Assembly: GCA_036504235.1 (NCBI GenBank) | Contig: DASXVN010000003.1 | Location: 1-64,000 of the forward strand | Reading direction: 5' to 3' | Source: Zipacnadum sp036504235 | GTDB lineage: Bacteria; Armatimonadota; Zipacnadia; Zipacnadales; Zipacnadaceae | DNA: 64,000 bases | Part shown: positions 55,492-63,992 of the stretch, piece by piece | Layout: every line of letters starts with the position of its first letter | Numbering within the stretch: the first letter of the stretch is position 1 | Program-made: the position numbers and the translations under genes | Notes under the pieces: generated by a model | What the model was told of the DNA's origin: nothing | The model's database searches: none | What the model saw: the letters and a program-made list of their open reading frames with translations, nothing else

Positions 55492-57066
55492 TCAATGCCG
55501 GTACTGGAACTCCGCGCTATTGATCAGCGCCCAGGCCAGGTCGGTCGCGGCGTCGTTCGGACCCAGGCCCGGGGTCTGCGCGTAGGCCTCCGCGGCGGCC
55601 TGCTCGGCCGGCATGGGGTTCCGGGACAGGAGCGTCAGGTAGACCTCCTGGATGAGCGCCGCCCGGTCGCCCCCGGCCGCGGCCGCCGCTGCGCGCAGCC
55701 GCGGGCTTTTGATGATCTGCTGCTGCACCTCGCTGGAGTTCAGCAGGTAGAGTTGCTGGGCGTCGGAGGGCGTGTTGCTGCGCTCGGATTCCAGCCCGGT
55801 GTCGCGCGCGGGTCGCCCGAACCTCATCAGGAAGGGGCTGGTGATGCTGCCATCGGGCAGGGCCACCGAGCGCTGATCGCTGGGCAGGTAGGTGAAGGGC
55901 TCCGGGATCGGACTTACGAAGCTCTGCGCAGTGCCGCCCACCCAGTCCAGGGCGTCGGCCAGCACCTCCGCGTCCAGCCGCCGCACCGGGTAGGAGGCGC
56001 ACAGCGCCTCGGCCTCCGGGCGGTTGCTGCGGGGCAGGGCGGACTGCTGGTAGGTGCGGGAGTTGAGAATCAAGCGGTAAATCTGCCGCAGGTCCCACTT
56101 GTCGGCCACCAACTGCTGGGCCAGGTAGGCGAGCAACTCGGGGTTGGCCGGTGGGTTGTCCGGCCGGATATCGTCCGGCTCGTTGATGATCCCCCGGCCC
56201 AGCAGCCAGGCCCAGAGGCGGTTCACCACGGCTCGCGCCAGCCAGGGGTTGTCGGGCTTGGTCAGCCAGTCGGCGAAGGCCACCCGCGGGTCGTCGCCCG
56301 CCGCGATCACCGCCTTGCTGCCATCCGGGAAGACGACCGGCAGCGGCGCGGTCGCCGTCAGGTCCGGGTAGACGATCTCTTCCTTCCACTCGCCGCTCGA
56401 CTTATAGGCCACCCGCGAGAAGAAGACCGCCAGATCGGCGCGCCGCTCGGGCGTCCAGGTCGCCAGGCGCGTGCCCATGAAGCTCAGCGCCACCACCTGC
56501 GCCAGATCGTCGGACTGCCGGCCCTGCACCGCGCGGTAGAAGTTCACGCACGGCACGCGGAAGTTGCTACCGCTGGAGGTCAGCAGGGCGCGCACGAATT
56601 GGTCATAGGGGAGGTTGCTCTGGATCGCGTCGCGGATCCAGCCGTGGTAGGCCTGCGCCGCGTTGGGCCAGAGGTTAATGGGGAATTCGGCCTTGACCCG
56701 CAGCAGGTCGCACCACTTGAGCGCCGCGTAGTCGGCGAACTCGTCTCGCTGGAGCAGGGCGTCAATCAGCGTGGCGCGCTTGGCGGGAGCCGGGTCCAGC
56801 AGGAACCGCCGCACCGCGGAAGGCTCCGGCAGGGTACCGGTAACATCCAGGTAGACGCGCCGGATGAAGACCTCATCCGAGCAGGGGTGTGCGGGGTCCA
56901 CGCCCGCCTGTTGCAGGGCCGCGAGCACCCGCGTGTCCACCCCATTCGCCGGCGTGGCCCAGGTCTCGCGCTCGTAGGGACGCACCGTCGGCGTCTCCGC
57001 CGCCGGCGCCCTCCCCACCGCGAGCAGGACCAAGCCCGCTAGCACCAGCCTACTAGAATACTTCAA
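55492..57066 (-). CDS. DUF1549/DUF1553 family secreted protein
   Basis: I chose a TTG at 57066, which gives a 524-residue protein with a signal peptide (KYSSRLVLAGLVLLAVGRAPAAE). The frame extends to 57231, but the added part lacks protein-like character and a TATACT box lies at 57105-57110, between the two possible starts. DUF1549 is recognised by DEVFIRRVYLDVTGTLPEP and the following helices. DUF1553 is recognised by NPWLARAVVNRLWAWLLGRG, RRLDAEVLADALDWV and the end INSAEFQYRH. No cytochrome c domain is fused, unlike many planctomycete relatives. It is encoded immediately before DUF1501; the biochemical role is unknown. Confidence 0.85.
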   Translation of the reverse strand: MKYSSRLVLAGLVLLAVGRAPAAETPTVRPYERETWATPANGVDTRVLAALQQAGVDPAHPCSDEVFIRRVYLDVTGTLPEPSAVRRFLLDPAPAKRATLIDALLQRDEFADYAALKWCDLLRVKAEFPINLWPNAAQAYHGWIRDAIQSNLPYDQFVRALLTSSGSNFRVPCVNFYRAVQGRQSDDLAQVVALSFMGTRLATWTPERRADLAVFFSRVAYKSSGEWKEEIVYPDLTATAPLPVVFPDGSKAVIAAGDDPRVAFADWLTKPDNPWLARAVVNRLWAWLLGRGIINEPDDIRPDNPPANPELLAYLAQQLVADKWDLRQIYRLILNSRTYQQSALPRSNRPEAEALCASYPVRRLDAEVLADALDWVGGTAQSFVSPIPEPFTYLPSDQRSVALPDGSITSPFLMRFGRPARDTGLESERSNTPSDAQQLYLLNSSEVQQQIIKSPRLRAAAAAAGGDRAALIQEVYLTLLSRNPMPAEQAAAEAYAQTPGLGPNDAATDLAWALINSAEFQYRH

Positions 57067-57071
57067 TCCCC

Positions 57072-57161
57072 AATTGCACCCCTCGCCCTGGGTCAGATGG
57101 CGATAGTATACCCCAAAGCGGCGGCGTCCAGTCCCCCGGCGCGCTCCTTTGGGGTGCAATT
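57072..57161. repeat. 11-bp perfect inverted repeat around a promoter-like region
   Basis: AATTGCACCCC at 57072-57082 and GGGGTGCAATT at 57151-57161 are exact inverse copies with a 68-bp spacer. They enclose the candidate -10 box at 57105-57110. The left arm lies in the leader of the DUF1549/1553 gene and the right arm touches the stop codon of the VIT-family gene. They may be paired operator sites or an mRNA stem. Confidence 0.45.
57105..57110 (-). promoter_or_regulatory. Candidate -10 box for the DUF1549/1553-DUF1501-PPC operon
   Basis: TATACT on the minus strand, in the context GGGTATACTAT, lies about 40 bases ahead of the TTG at 57066. No good -35 is visible. It supports the short start of the downstream gene. 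Confidence 0.35.
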
Positions 57162-57853
57162 CATACCAGCCGTGCCAACAGGAAGGCAGCGGCGGCGGCC
57201 AAGCCCCCGAGCAGCATGCTCTGCACCGCACTGCGCAGGCGTGGGGAACTGGTGAATCCCGCCTTCACGAAACCGAAAATGCCCAGCACAGTCAGCGTGA
57301 CCGCCGCGGAAACCACCAGCGCCGACGAGGCGGCGGGCAGCAGCATATACGGCGCGAGCGGGACCAGGCCTCCGACGATGTAGGCCCCGCCGATCGTCGC
57401 GGCGCTGGCGAGGGCCCGCCGGGGATTGGGCCGCTCTAGGCCCAGCTCAAAACGCATCATAAAGTCCACCCAGCCATCGGGGCGCCGCTCCAGGGCCGTC
57501 ACGATGGGCGTGCTCTCCTCCGCGGTGAGTCCGTAAGACTGGAGGATGCCCCGGACCTCCGCCGACTCCGCGGCGGGGGTAGCGGCGACCTCGTGGTACT
57601 CGCGCCGGCGCTCCGCCGCGTAGTGCTCGGCGTCGCTGCGGGCGGCCAGGTAGCCGCCCATGCCCATAGCGATGGCCCCCGCCGCAATCTCAGCCAGGCC
57701 GCCGGTGATGATCAGGTGCGTGGCCGCCGCAGCGCTCGACAGCCCCGCCGCCAGCGCGAAGGGCACGGTCAGCCCGTCCGCCATACCGATAATCACGTCG
57801 CGCACGGTGTCTGAGGCGGAAAAATGGCGCTCCAAGTGCGGTGTTTGGGGCAT
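57161..57853 (-). CDS. VIT1/CCC1-family Fe2+/Mn2+ transporter
   Basis: This is a 230-residue inner-membrane protein with about five transmembrane helices. It shows the family start RDVIIGMADGLTVPFALAAG and the conserved helix GAIAMGMGGYLAARSDAEHY, followed by the short Glu-rich cytoplasmic metal-binding segment (YHEVAATPAAESAEVRGILQ). Length and topology are normal for bacterial members, which move ferrous iron or manganese out of the cytosol. GGAG sits close before the ATG. It is transcribed away from the gene at 58052. It has no obvious tie to the carbohydrate genes and may be a bystander. Confidence 0.9.
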   Translation of the reverse strand: MPQTPHLERHFSASDTVRDVIIGMADGLTVPFALAAGLSSAAAATHLIITGGLAEIAAGAIAMGMGGYLAARSDAEHYAAERRREYHEVAATPAAESAEVRGILQSYGLTAEESTPIVTALERRPDGWVDFMMRFELGLERPNPRRALASAATIGGAYIVGGLVPLAPYMLLPAASSALVVSAAVTLTVLGIFGFVKAGFTSSPRLRSAVQSMLLGGLAAAAAFLLARLV

Positions 57854-58051
57854 CGGGGACTCCGGGGCGGGATTTCCTCCCGCAACTGGGTATACTTCCT
57901 CGCGTGCCTAGGCAGACGCCGCGGCACGCGAGTGGTTCGCCGCGCCGCCCGGAAATCGCGGCGACCCGGCCCCCACAAGGGCTGTCGGCCTGCGACGGCG
58001 AAGGTACAGTACGGCAGAGCAAGCGAAGGCGGGCCGGTCGGGAGGCAAGCT

Positions 58052-58819
58052 ATGGGCAGACTACCTGCAGGGATGATGATTCTGACGGCGGCGGTGCTGC
58101 TGGCCGCGGCGCCCGGGCTCCGGGCGCAGACTGCGCCGGCGACACCGGCGACCCCGACGGCGCTCACCATCAAGCCGGACCCCTCGGGCGAGATTCGGGT
58201 GCTCGGCGCGGACGGGGAGCTGGTCAGCCTCGCGCTCAACGCCCACGGGCCCCAGTGGAAGCACGCGCCGCAGTCCACCGCCACCGCGACAAGCACCGCT
58301 CTCCCCGGCGGCGCCGGCCAGAAGATAGTCGGCACGCTGCCGGTGCCCAACACCGACGGCGGCGCGCTCAAGTTCACGGAGACCCTCACGCCACTCCCCT
58401 CCGGTTTCCGCGTGGAGTACGAGGTCGGCGTGACCCAAGCGCTGAAGCTCAACGGTCTGCAGGTCTCCCTGCTACTCCCCGTGGCCCGGTTCGGCGGCAA
58501 AGAACTGCGCATCGAGCGCCCCGAGGGCGACCCGCAACTCGCCACCTTCCCGGTGGACCAGCGCCCCGACCAGCCGGGAATCTGGGGCGGGGAGGGCTCC
58601 ACGCTGGCGGTCGCCCCCGGCACTGAGCAGGCGATCACCATTGAGTTGCTGGCCCCCGCCGACGTGGTGGTCCAGGACCTGCGCCAGTGGGAGCAGCCCG
58701 TGTTCGAGATCCGCTTCCCGGCCCTCATGGAAGAGAGCCGCGAGATCGCCGCCGACGACCAGTTCCACCTCGTCCTCACCGTAACGTTCGCCGCGCCGCT
58801 GAAGTGGGCCGCCCCCTAG
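58052..58819 (+). CDS. Small secreted beta-rich protein of unknown function
   Basis: The ATG at 58052 follows GGGAGG (58039-58044) by seven bases and starts a signal peptide (MMILTAAVLLAAAPGLRAQTA); the open frame continues upstream to 57824 without a ribosome site. The 255-residue mature protein is beta-rich (FTETLTPLPSGFRVEYEVGV, LKLNGLQVSLLLPVARFGGK, ELRIERPEGDPQLATFPVD) and resembles the sugar-binding sandwiches attached to lyases and hydrolases. It is 51 bp upstream of the 700-residue gene on the same strand. TATACT at 57891-57896 could be its -10 box. I do not recognise a family. Confidence 0.68.
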   Translation: MGRLPAGMMILTAAVLLAAAPGLRAQTAPATPATPTALTIKPDPSGEIRVLGADGELVSLALNAHGPQWKHAPQSTATATSTALPGGAGQKIVGTLPVPNTDGGALKFTETLTPLPSGFRVEYEVGVTQALKLNGLQVSLLLPVARFGGKELRIERPEGDPQLATFPVDQRPDQPGIWGGEGSTLAVAPGTEQAITIELLAPADVVVQDLRQWEQPVFEIRFPALMEESREIAADDQFHLVLTVTFAAPLKWAAP

Positions 58820-58870
58820 GCCGGCCCACCCGCGACCGCGAGTACCGACTCAACCCACGAATCGAGGCCG

Positions 58871-60973
58871 ATGATGACCGCAATTCCTACCCCCGCCCCT
58901 TGGAGCGCCGCTGGGATGCAGCCCCGCCGCGACTGGATTTTCGACCAGGTGCGCCGCAGCTTCCGGCCCTTCGTCGACGCGCAGGGCGTCTGGCAGAGCC
59001 CGCCCGGCGTCAACCCCGAGCCGGATTGGCGCGTTATCGTGCAGGTGGCGCTGCCTTTCCTGCTGGGCGATGAGGCGGACCGCCGCCTGGCGCGCGCCTT
59101 CCTCACCCACCCCACCGTACACCAGCGGATCAATGCCTGCTCCTTCACGACCGAATACGTCCTGGCCGTGATCCTCGGCGCCGGCGAGGCGCTGCCGGCC
59201 GACCTGCGCGCGCTGTTGCGGGAGCGGATCGGCCGCGACCTGCTACATTACGCCAAGAAGGACCTGCAGCACCACGGCTACAACGACAACCACGTGACGC
59301 TGGCGACCGCCTCGCTGGTCCTGGGCGGGGAGTTGACGGACAACCCGGAAGCGGTCGAGGAGGGGCGCGCCAACTTGCTCAACTTCCGCGACACCTTCCT
59401 GCGCCGCGGGTTCATGCACGAAACCAACGACTGCTACCTCCCACACTCGATGTACTCGACCGCCGCCGTCGCCGAGTTCGCCCAGGACGAGCAGATCAAG
59501 CAGCTCGCGCTGGACTGTGAGGCGCGCCTCTGGGCGGACTGGATCGGCCACTGGCACCCGAATCTCAGCCGCAAGCCCGGACCGAGCGCCCGCGACTACA
59601 CCGGCGGCCGGCTCAACCCGCTGGTGATCGCCACCGGTCTGTGGGGTGTGTTCGGCGAGGGCTTCGGCCAGCCCGCCTTCCCGCCCGCCGACGTCTTCGC
59701 CGCGGCGCTTCCGGAGGAGCGGCACTTCGAGTTCAACGGCAATCCCAGCGATGGCCACTGGAACCTGGGGTTCCTCGCGCGGATGATGGCGCACCCCTTC
59801 CACGTGCCGGAGCAGGTCGCGCCGCTGATCTACGACCGCGCCTATCCGCACGTGATTTGCGGGACTCACGAGACCGGCCATTTCGACGAGGGCGCGCGCC
59901 ACGAAGTACCCGGTCCCGGCGGCACGAAGGTGCTGGAGGGGCTTACCCTGACCGACGTGCTTCCTTTCTCCGGCCGCGAGATCTTCACGTACCAGTACCA
60001 GGAAGCCGACTGGGCGATGGGCACCGCCAGCCAGCGGATGATCGGCAACTGCCCCAATAACAACTGGGGCGTCTACTACCGCAAGTCTGCCCCGCTGACC
60101 CGCACCGCCGACCAGGGCCTGCTGTTCTGCTCCTACACCATCAATGACAAGCCGGTCACCGGCGCGTGGACCTTCCAGATGGACCCGCACGACCCGGCCG
60201 TGCACCAGACGGAAGACGTCGAGCACTGGTTCGACAACGGCCGCTATGCCGGAGTCCAGCACGAGCGCACCTCGCTCCTGCTCTACCGCCCCCGCGTCCA
60301 CGAGCGCCACGCCCTGACCGCGTTAGCCACCACGCTGGTCTTCCCGCGCTGCTTCCGCAACCGGGTGGACCACCTGTGGCTGGGGGATACGGAGATCGAG
60401 GACTTCACCGGCGAGTCGGCCGAGCTGTGGGACATCTTCATCCAGGACGGGCCGCTCTACCTAGGGATTCGTCCGCTGCTGAGCCGCCCGCAGGCCTGCG
60501 CTGGCGCGCGGGTGCGCGCGGTCCGCGAGGAGTTCTGGGGGTTGATCCACCTCTACAGCTACCGCGGTCCCGCGCTGAGCCTGAGCGAGATGGACCTGTG
60601 CCGGATCGGCGGCGGGTTCTTGTGCGAGGTGGCGACGACGGCAGAGTTCCCCTCGATCGAGGCCTTCCGCGCCTGGTTTCGCGCGGGCCAGGTGCTGGAC
60701 GATCAGCTCTTCTTCATGCGCCAAGTGCGCTACCACCGCGAGGGGCTGGACCTGGGGCTGCGCTGGGACGTGTGGACCGACACGCTCATGTACCGGATGC
60801 TCAATGGCCGGGAGTACCCGCTGCCGACCTTCGACTGCACCGGCGTCAACCCGGAGAGCCTGCCCTGGCTGACCGGCGACGTCAGCGGCTTCGACCACTT
60901 CACCTGGGCCGCCCGCCAGGCCCGGCGGCCGCTGGCCCCGCACTGCCAGGAACCGGGGACACTCGTCGAGTAG
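58871..60973 (+). CDS. Probable alpha-toroid glycan-active protein, heparinase/lyase-like
   Basis: This is a 700-residue protein without a signal peptide. The first 350 residues are helical with recurring hairpins (RRSFRPFVDAQGVW, DLQHHGYNDNHVTLATASLV, HETNDCYLPHSMYSTAAVAE, GNPSDGHWNLGFLARMMAHP), a pattern like the (alpha/alpha) toroids of polysaccharide lyases. His, Tyr and Asn residues in HHGYNDNH and ETNDCY are candidate active-site groups. The second half is beta-rich (WTFQMDPHDPAVHQTEDVEHW), as in heparinase-type lyases. The family is not certain. A decayed partial copy about 91% identical lies at 9290-9531, showing that the locus has duplicated. It ends 26 bp from the convergent gene at 61000. 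Confidence 0.6.
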   Translation: MMTAIPTPAPWSAAGMQPRRDWIFDQVRRSFRPFVDAQGVWQSPPGVNPEPDWRVIVQVALPFLLGDEADRRLARAFLTHPTVHQRINACSFTTEYVLAVILGAGEALPADLRALLRERIGRDLLHYAKKDLQHHGYNDNHVTLATASLVLGGELTDNPEAVEEGRANLLNFRDTFLRRGFMHETNDCYLPHSMYSTAAVAEFAQDEQIKQLALDCEARLWADWIGHWHPNLSRKPGPSARDYTGGRLNPLVIATGLWGVFGEGFGQPAFPPADVFAAALPEERHFEFNGNPSDGHWNLGFLARMMAHPFHVPEQVAPLIYDRAYPHVICGTHETGHFDEGARHEVPGPGGTKVLEGLTLTDVLPFSGREIFTYQYQEADWAMGTASQRMIGNCPNNNWGVYYRKSAPLTRTADQGLLFCSYTINDKPVTGAWTFQMDPHDPAVHQTEDVEHWFDNGRYAGVQHERTSLLLYRPRVHERHALTALATTLVFPRCFRNRVDHLWLGDTEIEDFTGESAELWDIFIQDGPLYLGIRPLLSRPQACAGARVRAVREEFWGLIHLYSYRGPALSLSEMDLCRIGGGFLCEVATTAEFPSIEAFRAWFRAGQVLDDQLFFMRQVRYHREGLDLGLRWDVWTDTLMYRMLNGREYPLPTFDCTGVNPESLPWLTGDVSGFDHFTWAARQARRPLAPHCQEPGTLVE

Positions 60974-60999
60974 ACCGGGACAGGGGCGCGGGGCAACGC

Positions 61000-62112
61000 T
61001 TACGAGTCGGCGGCCAGGGCGCCGGCGGGCTCCATGCCGAATAGCTCCAGCAGGACCTGCATGTAGTACCGGAAGTTCTCCAGGGAGATGTCCGTGCCGA
61101 CGGAATGGTCCACTCGCGGCAGGTACCCGCCCTCGGCGATGAGCGGCGGCACCTTGCGCTCCAGTTCCGCGCGAATGGCGGGCTTGCCGGCCGCCAGGGC
61201 GCGCTTGTCTATCCCGCCAATCATGCGCAGGTCGCGGCCGTAAGTGGCGCGCAGGGCCAGCGGGTCCATGTCCGCCGCGCATTCGATGGGGTAAAACAGG
61301 TTGATCCCCGCCTCCAGCAGATGCGGCAGCATCAGGTTGAGGTTGCCGTCGCTGTCGAAGAAGAAAATGTCTACCCCGTGGCTCCGCGCCAAGTCCACCA
61401 CCGCCTGATGGTAGGGCATGATGAACTTGCGGTACATCGCCGGGGAGAGCAGCGGCGCGGTCTTGTAGGCAAAATCCTCGCCGAACGAAACGTAGAGCAC
61501 CTCGCCGGGCAGGTCCGCGAAGACCCGCTCCAGGATACGCATGATGAGCTCAAAATAGGCGTCGTTGTAGCGCTTGATGCTCTCCGGCGCGTCGTAGAGC
61601 ATGGTGCTGAGCAGCTCGACGCTCATCAGGTTGCGCAGGATGCCGTAGTACGACCCACCGCTCGCCACCACCCCCAGCCCGTCCGCGCGCCACGCCGCGA
61701 CCTGTGCGTCCCAGTCGGCGGGAATCCGCCCCGCGCCGCCGTTCCACCTCAGAAGCTCGATCCGCTCCTCCAGGTCCGCCGGCGTCTTCACCGGGAAGTC
61801 TATCCAGTGCGGCATGGAGGTGTGGTCCCGGAAGTCTTTGAGGGTCGCGCCATAGGCGTCCGTGCGGATGACGAACTCCTCGGTTTCCTCGAGGATGCGC
61901 GGCTCCAAGGGTGGAATGAAGAAGGTATCAATCCCGGCCCCGTGATACCGGAAGGGCTCCACCCCCAGGTAATCCTCCAGCGCCACGCCGCGCGGATAGC
62001 CCTCGCCGTACCAGCGCTCCAGGGTATCCGGCCACGGCCCATCGAGGAAGTATGGCGGATGATCCACGGGCAGATAGTGCATGGCGTTATAGAAACGTTC
62101 GCGGTTGGTCAA
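61000..62112 (-). CDS. Uroporphyrinogen decarboxylase (URO-D)-like protein
   Basis: This is a 370-residue cytosolic protein. The TTG start has AAGGAGTAAGG upstream with good spacing. URO-D-superfamily features are MTNRERFYNAMHYLPVDHPP, SFGEDFAYKTAPLLSPAMYRKFIMPYHQ split over the barrel, GVDIFFFDSDGN, NLFYPIECAADMDP, MIGGIDKRALAAG and the C-terminal PRVDHSVGTDISLENFRYYM. The superfamily includes true HemE and many corrinoid or cobalamin-linked methyltransferases. The lack of a HemE N-terminal signature and the isolated context suggest a methyltransferase-like or uncharacterised role rather than heme synthesis. Such proteins are frequent near sugar genes in Armatimonadota and Planctomycetota. 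Confidence 0.85.
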   Translation of the reverse strand: MTNRERFYNAMHYLPVDHPPYFLDGPWPDTLERWYGEGYPRGVALEDYLGVEPFRYHGAGIDTFFIPPLEPRILEETEEFVIRTDAYGATLKDFRDHTSMPHWIDFPVKTPADLEERIELLRWNGGAGRIPADWDAQVAAWRADGLGVVASGGSYYGILRNLMSVELLSTMLYDAPESIKRYNDAYFELIMRILERVFADLPGEVLYVSFGEDFAYKTAPLLSPAMYRKFIMPYHQAVVDLARSHGVDIFFFDSDGNLNLMLPHLLEAGINLFYPIECAADMDPLALRATYGRDLRMIGGIDKRALAAGKPAIRAELERKVPPLIAEGGYLPRVDHSVGTDISLENFRYYMQVLLELFGMEPAGALAADS

Positions 62113-62150
62113 TTCCTTACTCCTTCACGTTGACTCCAGGCAACTCGGCG

Positions 62151-63992
62151 CTACTTGCCTCGCGCCAGCCAGCCGAGCATCCGGACCGCGGCCTGCTGCC
62201 AGCCGGGGGTGTCCCAGAAGGCCGTCTTCCCCGCCGGGGCCTCACCGTAGGCGGTGCCCAGCACGTAGGCCACCCGCCCCGCGCCCGCCGGGGCGTAGAC
62301 CGCAAAGGGATCCTTCCCCGCGGTCATCCAGACCTCGGCGCCGGGACGCGGCAGCAACTTGCTGCGCCACGGGACCATGCCCAGCGGCGGAGTGATCTTG
62401 CCCAAGCGTTTGGTCCCCGCGGCGGTCACCGCCAGGGCCTGCCCGCTGGCGGCCAGGTCGAAAGCGCTGCCCATCGTCACCGGCAGCAGCGGCTCCAGCG
62501 GTGAGCCCGCCCACTTGCCCGCCCCCCCGGCGTACGTCCCGCCCAGGACCAGCAGGCCGCCGCCCTGGGTTACGTAGTCGGCCAGGCGCTGGCGTTTGTC
62601 GTCGGTAAAGGGGTCCTGCGGCAGGTCGGCCAGCACCACCACATCGTAGCTGAGCAACTCCTCCCGCGTCGCGGGGAAGTAGGTCAGGAAGTTGCCCATC
62701 CATTCCTTCCAGATATACCCGCCTTGCTTGACCGCGTCGGCGCCCCAGGCCGCGCGGGCGGCCTCGTCCAGGCGCCAGCCGTAGGCCCAGGGGCCGGCCA
62801 GAAAGAGCGTGCGCACCTTCTTCACGGTGGGCCGCTCGGCCTGCCAGTAAGCCAGCCGGTAGTCGCTAATCGCCTGCCGCAAGGCCGACTCACCGGCGAA
62901 GGAGCGGTTGTCCAGGAAAGCGCCGCGCTGGGCGTTGAGGGTCGCCACCCGCTGGCGCAGAGCCGAGAGCTTGCCACTCTGGCCGGAGCCGAGCGCCCCG
63001 CCCAAGGCCTCCAGACGCTGGCCCTCCGCCGCGGGCGAGAAGCCGGTGATCGCCGTCGGCAGCCACGGGTCCGCGGCCATCGTCGCGCGCACCCCCGGCG
63101 CCTCGTCTTTCAGGGTCTTCAGCGCGGCCGAGTTGGCCGTGCCGTTGAAGTCCCACAAGGCCAAGCGACAGCGGCCGCGGGCGACCTGGGGATTGAGGTT
63201 GATGACGACGGGGTAGTCGGTGATCTGCGCGGTGACTTTGTCCAGCTCCTCGGGCAGAACCACGAGCGCCGCGCCGCCGAGACCATAGGTGGGGGACTTC
63301 TCCAGGGTGTTGTCCTGGTAGTACTGCCACCATTCGGTCGCGAGGTTCAGATCCACGGTCTGGACCTGCTCCACGTCGCGGTCGGCGGTGAGCATATGGC
63401 GGTCCAGCTTGACCCCCGCCAGCCGGTCCGGCTCGCTGACCCGGAAGCCTTCCGGGTAGCAGCTCAGGCTGATCGCGAGGGTCTTGAGGTCGGGCTTCGG
63501 CTCCCAGCGGACTTCCATCAGCAGATGGTCGCTGCCCGACTGCAGCACAAAGCGCACCCGGACCTTGGCCAGAGCGTGCTCCCAGGTGAAGTCCAGTACG
63601 CCCTGCGCCCCGGTCTCGATGGTCTCGACCGTCGGCTCGGTGGCCGTCAGGTTGAGATTGTTGCCCGTGATAGAGAAGAAACCGCCGTGGTACCAGTTGC
63701 CCTGGATGGGCTGGGGCATGCCCACCGAGGAGTAGGTGTTCTGCCAGGTCCCGTCGGGCTGCTTGGTCTGCTCCTCGTGCAGCGCGAGCGCGTAGTCGCG
63801 GGTCAGACCGGTCTGGCGGAACAGGCGGTTACCCTGCCGCTTCTTGCCCTCCGCGTACTCACTCCACTTCATGCCATCGTCGGTGATGGTCACGGGGGGC
63901 GGGGAAGGCGGGGGCGCGTCCGCGGCCAGCAGCGGCCGCAGTGGACTCAGCAGGGCGAGCACCGCGCAGAGGACCAGGGGGCGGGTAGACAT
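62151..63992 (-). CDS. Secreted beta-sandwich protein with C-terminal amidotransferase-like domain
   Basis: This is a 613-residue protein with a signal peptide (LVLCAVLALLSPLRPLLAADA). Residues about 30-370 form a beta-sandwich (NWYHGGFFSITGNNLNLTAT...RVRFVLQSGSDHLLMEVRWE). Residues about 385-613 form the amidotransferase-like fold: VRTLFLAGPWAYGWRL, YVTQGGGLLVLGGTYAG, GSPLEPLLPVT and GAGRVAYVLGTAYGEAPAG. This is the clearest PF07090 (DUF1355)-like example in the window. The ribosome site would fall near the window edge and cannot be judged. It precedes the URO-D-like gene by 38 bp on the same strand and shares domain order with the gene at 38218. Confidence 0.75.
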   Translation of the reverse strand: MSTRPLVLCAVLALLSPLRPLLAADAPPPSPPPVTITDDGMKWSEYAEGKKRQGNRLFRQTGLTRDYALALHEEQTKQPDGTWQNTYSSVGMPQPIQGNWYHGGFFSITGNNLNLTATEPTVETIETGAQGVLDFTWEHALAKVRVRFVLQSGSDHLLMEVRWEPKPDLKTLAISLSCYPEGFRVSEPDRLAGVKLDRHMLTADRDVEQVQTVDLNLATEWWQYYQDNTLEKSPTYGLGGAALVVLPEELDKVTAQITDYPVVINLNPQVARGRCRLALWDFNGTANSAALKTLKDEAPGVRATMAADPWLPTAITGFSPAAEGQRLEALGGALGSGQSGKLSALRQRVATLNAQRGAFLDNRSFAGESALRQAISDYRLAYWQAERPTVKKVRTLFLAGPWAYGWRLDEAARAAWGADAVKQGGYIWKEWMGNFLTYFPATREELLSYDVVVLADLPQDPFTDDKRQRLADYVTQGGGLLVLGGTYAGGAGKWAGSPLEPLLPVTMGSAFDLAASGQALAVTAAGTKRLGKITPPLGMVPWRSKLLPRPGAEVWMTAGKDPFAVYAPAGAGRVAYVLGTAYGEAPAGKTAFWDTPGWQQAAVRMLGWLARGK

